This document shows, in pieces, positions 7,943 through 16,600 of a stretch of DNA of 56,333 nucleotides (the first letter of the stretch is position 1; every line of letters starts with the position of its first letter). The DNA is from Candidatus Thalassarchaeaceae archaeon (GTDB lineage: Archaea > Thermoplasmatota > Poseidoniia > Poseidoniales > Thalassarchaeaceae): the NCBI GenBank assembly GCA_023268715.1, contig JALRLV010000004.1, positions 34,162 to 90,494 of the forward strand. Direction: 5' to 3'. Both the position numbers and the translations under genes were made by a program. Under the pieces are notes generated by a model. The model worked only from the letters and a program-made list of their open reading frames with translations, was not told the origin of the DNA and did no database searches.

Positions 7943-9406
7943 ATGGCGGGTGAGCGCAGCCTCCCAACTCCTTACGCAAAGGAGAGCGACCGTCAGGTGC
8001 AACAAGAGCAGGCACTGAGCCTGAGAGTTAAGGCTAGAGACGCAGGTAGGAGGTTTTGGGTAAGGATTGCCACGAGTAGACCCCAACCACAGTTGCGTAC
8101 CTTGTTATCTCTGACTGCCCCAATTACGACTGCTCTGCTGCTTATTCGATGGGAGTACGTATCATTTCCACTAACAATCGCGCTTCATATTGCACTAAGC
8201 CTTAGCCTAATTCCTGCCTTATTCGCCGCATCTTTCGCTCGAATGTCTGCTAGAGACAGACTCCGTTTACGAGCGGTAGGCTTCCGCTCGATGAATTCCT
8301 ATCCGGGCGTTGAACGTATCCTAAACACACTCGATGAGAGAATAATCAGAGAGAGAGTAAGAGTTTCTTGTAGCATTCTCGCAACTGTCGCAATCGCTTC
8401 CCTATGGAATCTAGACGCAGGTCAGACTCTAAGCTCGTTAGTTTTGGGAGCCTGTATCGCGCTCTCGGTAATTTCGGCTTTCAATACTCAACAACTTGAG
8501 CCTTCAATTCCAATGCGTTCTAATTCATTCCCTCTTCTATCTTTGCACGCTCCAACACTACACGATAGTACGCTTGACCGAGTATTGTCAGATCTCGTAG
8601 TTGCCCATCTAGATCCCGAAACGGCTAGTCATTGGGATATTTGGATTAATTCTCTAATTGATGATGTTCGAAGCGACCAAACCTCAGAGTCAGCGGTTGA
8701 ACACCTGCTTGAAGCAATCCACTTGGAACACCTAGGTTTGCTCGATGAGGAGGGCCTACTAAGTGAAACACGTAGAGTCTTCAAGGTCTCAGCAATCGAT
8801 GGGCTTTTCTCATCAACTTCCAAGTTCAACATGATAACTCTCAGGCGGCTCCTTGCCCACACTAGGGCTTGGCAACCAGGCCTTTTCCGACTAACCGACC
8901 GATTACAAGATTCAGTCATAAGAGGAGACCCCAGCCTTACTCAGGAATCTTGGAGACTAGATCTTGACTTACCCCCTCGGTGTGGACAGGGTCAAGGAAA
9001 TCTGTTCGTGATGATACACAACCACTCCGGTAAGAATCAGTCAATTGAAGTCGACATACTAGCCGCAAATGGAGAACCCGAACTTCAGACCCTGCGTGTC
9101 TTTGCCAAATCCTCAGAGCAACCTAACTCGTCAATCTCAATAGGCGATCAGAGAGGCGAATTTACCGAATCCTTCGGTCGCCTTCTAGCGAACTCTACCG
9201 TGCTCTGGATAGGCTTGGCGTGGCCCGACTCCATATCCGGGCCCCACCCTGTACAGGTCACATTGAGAAATGAGGAAGGAGAGACGATTGAATCAATTGT
9301 AGTAACTACCATACTTTCATCCAGAGTTCAGGCAGAAAGTATGGGCCATAGAATGGCAGATGCTGCATCCGAGGTACGAAGAATCGCCCTCGCCCTTGCA
9401 GATTAA
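7943..9406 (+). CDS. Membrane protein of unknown function, four N-terminal spans
   Basis: A 487-residue protein with a basic N-terminus, hydrophobic helices at about residues 53-70, 75-98, 141-156 and 160-181, then a roughly 300-residue soluble region. The soluble part has a helical half (about 200-330, with SAVEHLLEAIHLEHLGLLDEEG) and a beta-rich half (about 335-460) that looks like an immunoglobulin-like fold, for example GNLFVMIHNHSGKNQSIEVDI and HPVQVTLRNEEGE. This recalls scaffold-type archaeal membrane proteins, but I do not recognise the family. It is followed ten bases after its stop by a strong GC-rich hairpin, suggesting a transcript end here. Confidence 0.7.
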   Translation: MAGERSLPTPYAKESDRQVQQEQALSLRVKARDAGRRFWVRIATSRPQPQLRTLLSLTAPITTALLLIRWEYVSFPLTIALHIALSLSLIPALFAASFARMSARDRLRLRAVGFRSMNSYPGVERILNTLDERIIRERVRVSCSILATVAIASLWNLDAGQTLSSLVLGACIALSVISAFNTQQLEPSIPMRSNSFPLLSLHAPTLHDSTLDRVLSDLVVAHLDPETASHWDIWINSLIDDVRSDQTSESAVEHLLEAIHLEHLGLLDEEGLLSETRRVFKVSAIDGLFSSTSKFNMITLRRLLAHTRAWQPGLFRLTDRLQDSVIRGDPSLTQESWRLDLDLPPRCGQGQGNLFVMIHNHSGKNQSIEVDILAANGEPELQTLRVFAKSSEQPNSSISIGDQRGEFTESFGRLLANSTVLWIGLAWPDSISGPHPVQVTLRNEEGETIESIVVTTILSSRVQAESMGHRMADAASEVRRIALALAD

Positions 9407-9415
9407 GGGCAATTT

Positions 9416-9432
9416 TCGGGGCGAAGCCCCGA
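9416..9432 (+). terminator. Strong GC-rich hairpin with GAA loop
   Basis: TCGGGGC, GAA, GCCCCGA form a perfect 7-base-pair stem with a three-base loop, in the 71-base gap between two plus-strand genes and preceded by TTTT. Its place ten bases after a stop fits a 3'-end element; no T-tract follows. Confidence 0.4.
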
Positions 9433-9477
9433 GCGTCATCTTCATGTCGCAAACACGATTCGCCCAAGACGAGAACC

Positions 9478-10908
9478 ATGGAGTCTTGGAATCTAGTAGT
9501 CGTCGGCTCGGGCCCTGCCGCGCTAAGAGCCGCCATTGCCGCAGCCGATGCTGGAACAACACCCCTGCTCTTAGAATCCTCAGGAATTGGCGCAGGATCG
9601 GCGGCCACGGATCTAGCCGGACTTGCAGTATCCATAGACGAAGTAAGCTCATCCGCTCATCGTGATGACACAATTTCTGCCGGCGGCGAATCTACCGACA
9701 AGGTCGCAGCCGCAAGGGTTTGTGGAGAATCTATTAGCGTTCTCGCAGAATTGGAAAGGTGGGGATTGGTTCTCCGCCGCCGAGAAGGAGGACTACCTTA
9801 TGCGGCTCAGGTTGCAGGACACAGTATGCCGAGAATGACCGGCTGCGGAGATGCGACCGGACGAAATATCACCCGTATTTTAGAAGAACAGGCGATTAAG
9901 AGAGGGGTTGTTCGCCGTTCCGATATCCAAGTCATGTCGTTGGTCATGGACGGAAAGCAAGTCAGAGGTTTAACCGCTTACGATTCAAACGCTGGTCAAG
10001 TGATCGGGATTCAAGCCAAGGCTGTAGTTCTCGCCACAACTGGCCATCAAGGAGTTTGGTCCAGCCCCTCAGATGGAGCAGGATTGGGCTCTGCTCTGAT
10101 TGCAGGGGCCGGACTTTCCCTGACCGGAATGGCAAACAACCCAACACACCCACTGACGGTAAGGGGAACAGACCTCAAGATAACACTCGATGTATTAGGC
10201 TCAGGAGGCAGAATCAGAAAATCCAACGGCGAGGACGTTGACCCGAGTGAAGTCGGCGAAGATGATTGCATTCTAGATTTGAGAGGCTTGGATTCTGATG
10301 CTCAGACTTGGTTCTCCAATACACGAAATAGAGTCAAGGACAGAACAGGCCTGGATATCTCTCGTGATGTTATTCCAATCACAACAAGCATTGCAACAAC
10401 TACAGGAGGCGCTCCTGTAGACGAGCATGGCCGAGTAACTTTCTCCAAAGGCAAAAAGTGGGCAACAGGTCTCTATGCAGCCGGGCGTTCTGCAAACAAT
10501 GGGATGCATGGAGAGGGTATGTTGGTAGGCAACCTAATGCTCGATGATTTAGTCGGCGGAAATAATGCCGGAAGCCACGCCGGAACCTGGTCCAAAGAAG
10601 CAGCATTTGGCGGCTCAAATTTAGTTGAAAAGGCAGTTATAAAATCCTCGAAGAAGTTAGAATCTCTAAAGTCAGGAGATGGTTCTTCGGTGGGCCAAGT
10701 CTCAGCAACATTAGCCTCAGTAATGTCTTCTTGCACTAACGGATCTAGAGACGAATCTTCTCTCAAAGCAGCCGCCGATGCGATTGCAGAAATGAAGAAA
10801 AACGGAATCAAAGTAACCGATCAATCAAGCGTGATGAACACCGAGATGTGCTCGGCTCTGAACCTTCAGGGAATGCTAACTTTGGCAGAGCAGATTACAA
10901 AATCTTGA
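9478..10908 (+). CDS. SdhA/FrdA-family FAD-dependent oxidoreductase, divergent
   Basis: The dinucleotide-binding motif WNLVVVGSGPAALRAAIA opens the protein, and the fumarate reductase/succinate dehydrogenase flavoprotein frame follows: GHSMPRMTG, a TTGGAPVDEHGRV segment and GLYAAGRSANNGMHGEGM. At 476 residues it is about 100 shorter than SdhA and lacks most of the C-terminal helical domain. The HGANRLG block of true SdhA/FrdA reads HGEGMLVG, so the substrate-binding arginine appears replaced, and I see no histidine in the usual covalent-FAD context. It could oxidise or reduce a dicarboxylate-like or amino-acid substrate. No iron-sulfur or membrane subunit lies nearby, so a respiratory complex role is doubtful. 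Confidence 0.75.
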   Translation: MESWNLVVVGSGPAALRAAIAAADAGTTPLLLESSGIGAGSAATDLAGLAVSIDEVSSSAHRDDTISAGGESTDKVAAARVCGESISVLAELERWGLVLRRREGGLPYAAQVAGHSMPRMTGCGDATGRNITRILEEQAIKRGVVRRSDIQVMSLVMDGKQVRGLTAYDSNAGQVIGIQAKAVVLATTGHQGVWSSPSDGAGLGSALIAGAGLSLTGMANNPTHPLTVRGTDLKITLDVLGSGGRIRKSNGEDVDPSEVGEDDCILDLRGLDSDAQTWFSNTRNRVKDRTGLDISRDVIPITTSIATTTGGAPVDEHGRVTFSKGKKWATGLYAAGRSANNGMHGEGMLVGNLMLDDLVGGNNAGSHAGTWSKEAAFGGSNLVEKAVIKSSKKLESLKSGDGSSVGQVSATLASVMSSCTNGSRDESSLKAAADAIAEMKKNGIKVTDQSSVMNTEMCSALNLQGMLTLAEQITKS

Positions 10909-10917
10909 GGACTTACA

Positions 10918-11337
10918 ATGAGTGAAGAACCAACAATCTTCACTCGAATCATCAATGGCGAATTACCCTGCCACAAGGTGTATGAGGACGAACTCATCAT
11001 CGCGTTTCTAGATATTCAACCTCTAACAAGAGGACATACATTGGTTATTCCAAAGGAACCAGCATCTTCCATGGACCAATTGAGTTTAGATTCCGCCGCG
11101 GCTCTGGGCAGGGCTTTACCGATAGTAAGCAGAGCAGTACTCAAGGCGACTGGAGCCACAGCATACAACCTCGTCCAAAATAACGGGCACGAGGCGGGCA
11201 TGTCTATCGCTCACGTCCACATTCACATCATTCCACGATATCCTGACTCAACTCATTCTTTCCTTTGGGAATATGGAAAGATAGACCATGAGGATGCAAA
11301 AACCCTCGCTGAAAGCATATCAGCGGCCACAGAGTAG
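10918..11337 (+). CDS. HIT family nucleotide hydrolase
   Basis: The histidine triad HVHIHIIPRY (HxHxHxx) sits near residues 98-105, preceded by the usual N-terminal IFTRIINGELPCHKVYED and LTRGHTLVIPK segments and by NNGHEAG. The 139-residue length is typical of HinT/Fhit-like enzymes that hydrolyse nucleoside phosphoramidates or dinucleoside polyphosphates in the cytoplasm. It begins nine bases after the stop of the SdhA-like gene, so the two are probably cotranscribed. Substrate cannot be told from sequence. Confidence 0.92.
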   Translation: MSEEPTIFTRIINGELPCHKVYEDELIIAFLDIQPLTRGHTLVIPKEPASSMDQLSLDSAAALGRALPIVSRAVLKATGATAYNLVQNNGHEAGMSIAHVHIHIIPRYPDSTHSFLWEYGKIDHEDAKTLAESISAATE

Positions 11338-11377
11338 AATCGGTGTATTCTCAACCCCTTGCATCCTCCGAAGTCTC

Positions 11378-12868
11378 GTGTCGGACTCAGAAGTGGCGCC
11401 TGAGATACTCCCCGAGCTGTCAGAAAGCGCGACTAGATTGAAGCGAGATAAACTGACTCGAGTCCCATATAATCACGAAGGAAAGCATCCTGGGAAGAGA
11501 TGGGCCCAACTAGCACTAAATCTGATGTTTGAATTGGGCAATAAGGCAATTTTCAGAAGATGTCACGTTGATTCAACCCCGCCTGCAGAGGGAGGTGTAA
11601 TTTATGTTGCAACCCACATCAACGGCCTAGTTGACCCTATGGTAATTGCTCGGGCACAAAATAAACGAGTGATTTCACTCGGTCGTCATGATTTGACCAC
11701 CCGCCCAGTAATCGGATGGTGGTCGAGAAGATTTGGGACTCAACCAGTTCTACGTCGTGCAGAAGTAGAGGCAGGAGTTGTTGATGCTGACTTTGCTAGA
11801 TACATCAACGACAGAGGTATGTTGACAGTGGCCTCTTGTCTAGCAACAGGACATTCGGCAGTTGTGATGCCAGAGGGCAAATCACACCAAGACAGCAAAC
11901 TCCATGCATTACGAACAGGGTCTTCACGTGCTGCTCTCGCTTCTGCTGCTATTGCAGACGAGAAGGACTTACCAGCCCCAGTATTCCAAACCGTTGGTTT
12001 ACATTGGCGAACCCATCATTGGCTTCGCACCGACAATTATGTTGAGTTCGGCAAATCGATTGAGATACCATCGACGTATTCACCCGAAGACCGCGCTCGT
12101 CTAGTTTCTGGGGAATGGGTCGAGCCAGGTTATGAAGACACCAGAGAATTGCGCGATCGAATATTCAGCGTACTCTCCCCCATGACTCCTGATGCCCCAG
12201 ATTGGGAAACTTACCGGTCATGGAAATTATTGGCTCACCTTGGCGCGAACAAAGCCAACGCTCCTCTGCGAACACTGTCCGAAGAAGTCCAAGCTACTAG
12301 AGAGGTAAGAGAAAGCATTGGTAGAGACGAAAATAATCGAATAATCGACCACGCAAAAGAAGCCGCAGAAATCCTCCACAAGAATAACTTGTATTCTACA
12401 TCTCTAGATCCTTCAAATCGCTTGCGAGGGAAATCAATTTCTGATCATCTCTTGGGGGTACTTGGTTTACTTCTGATAATTTCCACTTTGCCAATAACAT
12501 TGCCCTCATCAGGACTACAGTGGGGTCTTGCAAAATATATGGCCGAAGGTAGTGACGAAGGATTGGACTCTCGAACGACTTACTTCATGCTTGCAGGAAT
12601 GTTTTCACCGATATTTTTCTGGCCCCCTGTGGCATTATTGGGCACCTATATGTACGCGGGTTTATCGGTGCAATTAGTGACTCTATACACATTCATTTTA
12701 TTCATGCTCGCATTCTATCTTGCTGCCTCAATCACATTAACCGGCTATGATTTGTGGTCCGATTCTGCAACAGCATCTCGCCGTGTGAAATTGAGTAAGA
12801 GTGGTGAGGGGGAAAGATTTCACGAACTCGTAGAAAATATCTCTTCTAGACTCGGCGCTCTCAAATAG
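11378..12868 (+). CDS. Glycerol-3-phosphate acyltransferase-like membrane enzyme
   Basis: PlsC-fold acyltransferases add acyl groups to glycerol phosphate in membrane lipid synthesis. The motif I region here reads YVATHINGLVDPMV (His near residue 80, then Asp after five residues) and motif III reads MPEGKSHQDSKLHALRTG, close to the Sct1/Gpt2 type. The C-terminal third holds about four hydrophobic helices (GVLGLLLIISTLPITL and a later pair around residues 400-460). I prefer the GTG at 11378 (VSDSEVAPE) to the frame start at 11288, which would overlap the HIT gene by 50 bases. Archaeal lipids are normally isoprenoid ethers, so this bacterial or eukaryotic type enzyme is notable. Acyl donor and product are unknown. 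Confidence 0.78.
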   Translation: MSDSEVAPEILPELSESATRLKRDKLTRVPYNHEGKHPGKRWAQLALNLMFELGNKAIFRRCHVDSTPPAEGGVIYVATHINGLVDPMVIARAQNKRVISLGRHDLTTRPVIGWWSRRFGTQPVLRRAEVEAGVVDADFARYINDRGMLTVASCLATGHSAVVMPEGKSHQDSKLHALRTGSSRAALASAAIADEKDLPAPVFQTVGLHWRTHHWLRTDNYVEFGKSIEIPSTYSPEDRARLVSGEWVEPGYEDTRELRDRIFSVLSPMTPDAPDWETYRSWKLLAHLGANKANAPLRTLSEEVQATREVRESIGRDENNRIIDHAKEAAEILHKNNLYSTSLDPSNRLRGKSISDHLLGVLGLLLIISTLPITLPSSGLQWGLAKYMAEGSDEGLDSRTTYFMLAGMFSPIFFWPPVALLGTYMYAGLSVQLVTLYTFILFMLAFYLAASITLTGYDLWSDSATASRRVKLSKSGEGERFHELVENISSRLGALK

Positions 12869-12886
12869 GACTGCCAATAGCCGACA

Positions 12887-13525
12887 TTGATGGATGGCAA
12901 GTCGGCGGCTAGCGCGGTTAAGGATTGGCTAGCCCGTGAGAAACTAGAGTCTAGAGAAGTTACAGACGCTCAAGCACTTATTCATCTTCATGTAAAATAT
13001 CCACCGACGAAACAAGGACACGTGTTCAATGTTGTAATCCCGAAAAATCGCGATCTAGTACTGATTTACTCAATTACAAGAGTAGATGAGGGGCAACAAA
13101 ATGAGATGCGCAAGCATGGAAAAGAGGACCCAGATGCTTGGGAAGAATGGCTTCATGATACCAGAATACAATTGACACGTTCTAACCTTGATTGGGTCCT
13201 CCACGTTGGTAAACCAAATGACGAGTTACCAGGGCCTCTACAAGCGTTTAACCTTTCAAGGCCAATATGGTTCGATGGCCTGAGCCAAAACGAATTTATG
13301 CAGACAATGAGAAGCGTATGGCTTTCCAAATTGGAACTTATTCATCAAGTGAAGTACGCTTATGGAAAAGGGATTGGTAAACCTGGCAAGGTGGATGATT
13401 GGGAGGCAAAGAAAGCCAAACAACGTACCACCAAACTACCAAAGAATGAACCCAAAAGCCATTCGATTGACACGGATGAGACAGGTGGTTTCGGCAGCGA
13501 ATTCGACCCCGCCGATTGGGTCTGA
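12887..13525 (+). CDS. DUF2299-like archaeal protein
   Basis: A 212-residue soluble protein. The central part (NVVIPKNRDLVLIYSIT and IWFDGLSQNEFMQTMRSVW) reads like my memory of the archaeal family DUF2299, whose members end with an amphipathic helix after a DGL motif. After a lysine-rich, charged linker (residues 160-195) it ends with FGSEFDPADWV, an acidic aromatic tail. It follows the acyltransferase by 18 bases on the same strand. The function of the family is not known to me; a small dimeric chaperone-like fold is one possibility. Confidence 0.55.
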   Translation: MMDGKSAASAVKDWLAREKLESREVTDAQALIHLHVKYPPTKQGHVFNVVIPKNRDLVLIYSITRVDEGQQNEMRKHGKEDPDAWEEWLHDTRIQLTRSNLDWVLHVGKPNDELPGPLQAFNLSRPIWFDGLSQNEFMQTMRSVWLSKLELIHQVKYAYGKGIGKPGKVDDWEAKKAKQRTTKLPKNEPKSHSIDTDETGGFGSEFDPADWV

Positions 13526-13594
13526 ATCTACAATAGAATTCGATGAAACCCTTTCTTCATCCTAAGTGATATGGATGACGCGTGAGCGTGTAGG

Positions 13595-13603
13595 TTAAGT
13601 ATT
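13595..13603 (+). promoter_or_regulatory. Candidate TATA box for the VWA/propeller giant
   Basis: TTAAGTATT lies 50 bases before the ATG at 13653, in a 127-base gap. A start about 25 bases downstream would leave a leader of roughly 25 bases containing the GGAGGG ribosome binding site at 13641-13646. Confidence 0.35.
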
Positions 13604-13652
13604 CAAAGAAACCAACAAGGATTGTTGTAGCAGCAATGCTGGAGGGAACGAG

Positions 13653-16600
13653 ATGGAGACAAAGAAAGTAAGGAGTAGCATGACGTTGGTTCTCATCATG
13701 GTGATGAGCCTATTTGCTACGTTAGAATTCTCAGACAGAGCAGAAGGAAGCGAGATAGTAGTGACAGATGCGATACAGATAGTCGCAAGTGGAACTCATA
13801 ATGACAGAATGGTTGCAATGGATGCCGATTCGATGGGTAATACTCACTTCGTCTGGAGTAGAAACACCCAACATCTCTACTACAAAATGCTCGATGCAAG
13901 AGGCGATGTTTTAATCGACGAAACTCAAATCTCAAATCCCGGCACTCATCGTGCAAATCATCCCGATATCGCTGTAGATCACGCTGACAAGGTTCACATT
14001 GTTTGGACAGACAAATCAGGTCAATGGACAATATTCTACACCCTCCTGGATCCGTCCCAAGATGACCAAGATGGCAGCTCAGGTCTGGATGCTGTACTTT
14101 CGATAATCAATGACGAGGAAATTGCCAGCCACCAACAGAATCGTGACTGGCCAGCAGTGGCTGTCGACTCTCAGAATAACCCACACATAGTTTGGGAGGA
14201 TTCCTATGAACCACTCGACAAATATTACCAACAACCTCAGATATACTACTCAATGCTAGAAATCGACCGCCCAGGTCGCCAAGCAATTGTTGCGATTGGA
14301 AACACACTCCTGACTCCAATTATTGGACACAAGGGTCACCCAGATATTGCTGTTGACGCGGACGATTTCGTGCAAGTGGTTTGGGATGACACCCGCGGTG
14401 GTAAGGTAGAGATGGTCGCCCCTATCGATACATCTGGTTCAATGAACACTGAATGGGCCGATATGTGCGTCGTTTTCTATGGAGGCAACTTCGCCAGCGG
14501 AGGTAATTTCCAAGGGCTGAAGCCAATGCTTGAGGACGGAAACATCACCGTGTTCGAGACACTTTACGCACTAAGTGGCAATTGGCCATCAGCTGCTACT
14601 TCAGGTAATTGTGCGAACGCATACCAAACAGGAGGTTCAGGGAGCCAAGGCCCACGCGCCACACACCTAGGCCAAACCCCATCAGATGACTCCGGGGGTA
14701 TACGCTACCTTACCGAAGTAGTGTACAATAACGCCGCCACAAACCTACCTCAAGACGGAGGGTATTACTCTGAATTCTGGGGCCCTGGGACAACTTGGGC
14801 CTGCTTGTCTTGGAGAGACGCTCAAGGCCGTATGGGCAACGCTGCCAATCCTCCCACACAATTAGATCACAGATGGAATCCAAACGCGACAAAGATCGTT
14901 ATTCCAATTTCTGACGAAGGCCCATACGGTGGAGACCCATCCCAAGCCTCTGACGACATACAGAGTATCAATGAGGCACACGATGCTTGTGTGGAGGCAG
15001 ACGTCGTCCCTGTGCCGTTGTTAGCCGCAGGTTGGGGCTCAGGTTCAACGGAAGTAGGGTCTCATATGCAGGACCTTGCTCAATGCCCAAATGGATTCGT
15101 AGCAATCGGGACAAGAACTTGTCCCGGTTCGACAATTAGGAACACAGATGCAGGCGGAAAGATGTACAGTTTCCCAACCTCATCAGGTAGTGCAACCGAA
15201 CTCCAGCAAATGGTCGAAGCCTTAGTCTATCTCGCAACCAACAATTCTCGCGAGATATTTTTGACAATTCTTGATCCTTACTCGGTATTGGAGAACCCAC
15301 CTCCTGGCTGGACAAAGGGAACATCTGGAACAACCATATCAAATAACCAATATGTAGAGGATATCGGGCCATCTACCGACCAATTAGGATATGGCCACTT
15401 AGTGGTCGTGAACGATACCCGAATTACTCTTCAGGATGCTTTCAGCCTACACCCATCAATTGCAATTGATACATCCGGAAACACACACGTTGCATGGATG
15501 GACGGTCGGGCCTATGGTTTCGAGATCGATGTCAACTACGAGATTTACTACTCTAGGCTAAGATTGCGTGGTGCTGCGGCCTGGGATGGAGCTCCCTCAG
15601 GATTACCATCCTACGGAATTAAGCAAATCACAGACTCTGCAATATCGACAGTAGAGGGCCTCGATAATTTAGACAGCCAGAGACCGTTCGGAGCCAATTC
15701 ACACATGCCCGAGATCCTAACCGATTCCTATGATAATGTCCACATCACTTGGCTTGACAACGGGAATGAAACTCAGGGTGAAACAATAATGTACACTCGA
15801 CTGAATCACACAAATGACGCTTATCCGAATGGTTTCCCTCTCAATTCGTTAGCATCGGGAATAATTGAGCCGTGGGAATTTCATGAAATTTCATTTTGGG
15901 ATTCCGACAAATTAGGCCCCAACTCACCTTATGCCCCAGACTTGGGACAGCCTCCCGCATTCGCAAATGACCTAGGTAGTGGAGTGCACATCGCTTGGTC
16001 AGACACCAACCGATGTGATGAAAACAACAACCAAGGGAGATATACTCTATGTTACGTGCACGTTTTAACAGGCCTTGTATCGGTAGATTTGGCCGATGAA
16101 GAGACATTCTATCACACCATTGAACCGGGCCAACAGACTACCTACAACATGACTATCTCCAACCCAACTCCAGGACCGGCTGAACTTGTAGCAGATACTT
16201 ACCAAGTCACTTTGCTCGGAGTGCCAAATAATTGGACAGTAACCCTGTTCTTTAGTTCAAATCACACGCCAATCTTCGATTCAACACCGGTTTTCCTCCG
16301 TGGCGGAGAAGTAGTGCCAGTCTACATGCGCGTCCGTGCACCGACTATCTACCAAGCCCACGACGATGAACTAGCTGCAATCACTGTAAGCGTCGTATCT
16401 AACAAGGACCCTGCGATCAATGATGAAAGGTTGACGTTAACTTTGATGGACGTCGTTCACGGAATAAATCTCGACACCAGTCATTATCAGGTAGATGTAG
16501 AACAGGGACAATCAGCAATCTTCTCGATTACCGTTACGAATACAGGAAATGTATACGATACGTTTGCATTCTACGACCCAACCACTCACGAAGGTCAGAC

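Noticed and set aside
9306-9673. Frames on both strands over the junction before the SdhA-like gene
   Set aside because: They overlap the hairpin and both flanking genes and show no protein features.
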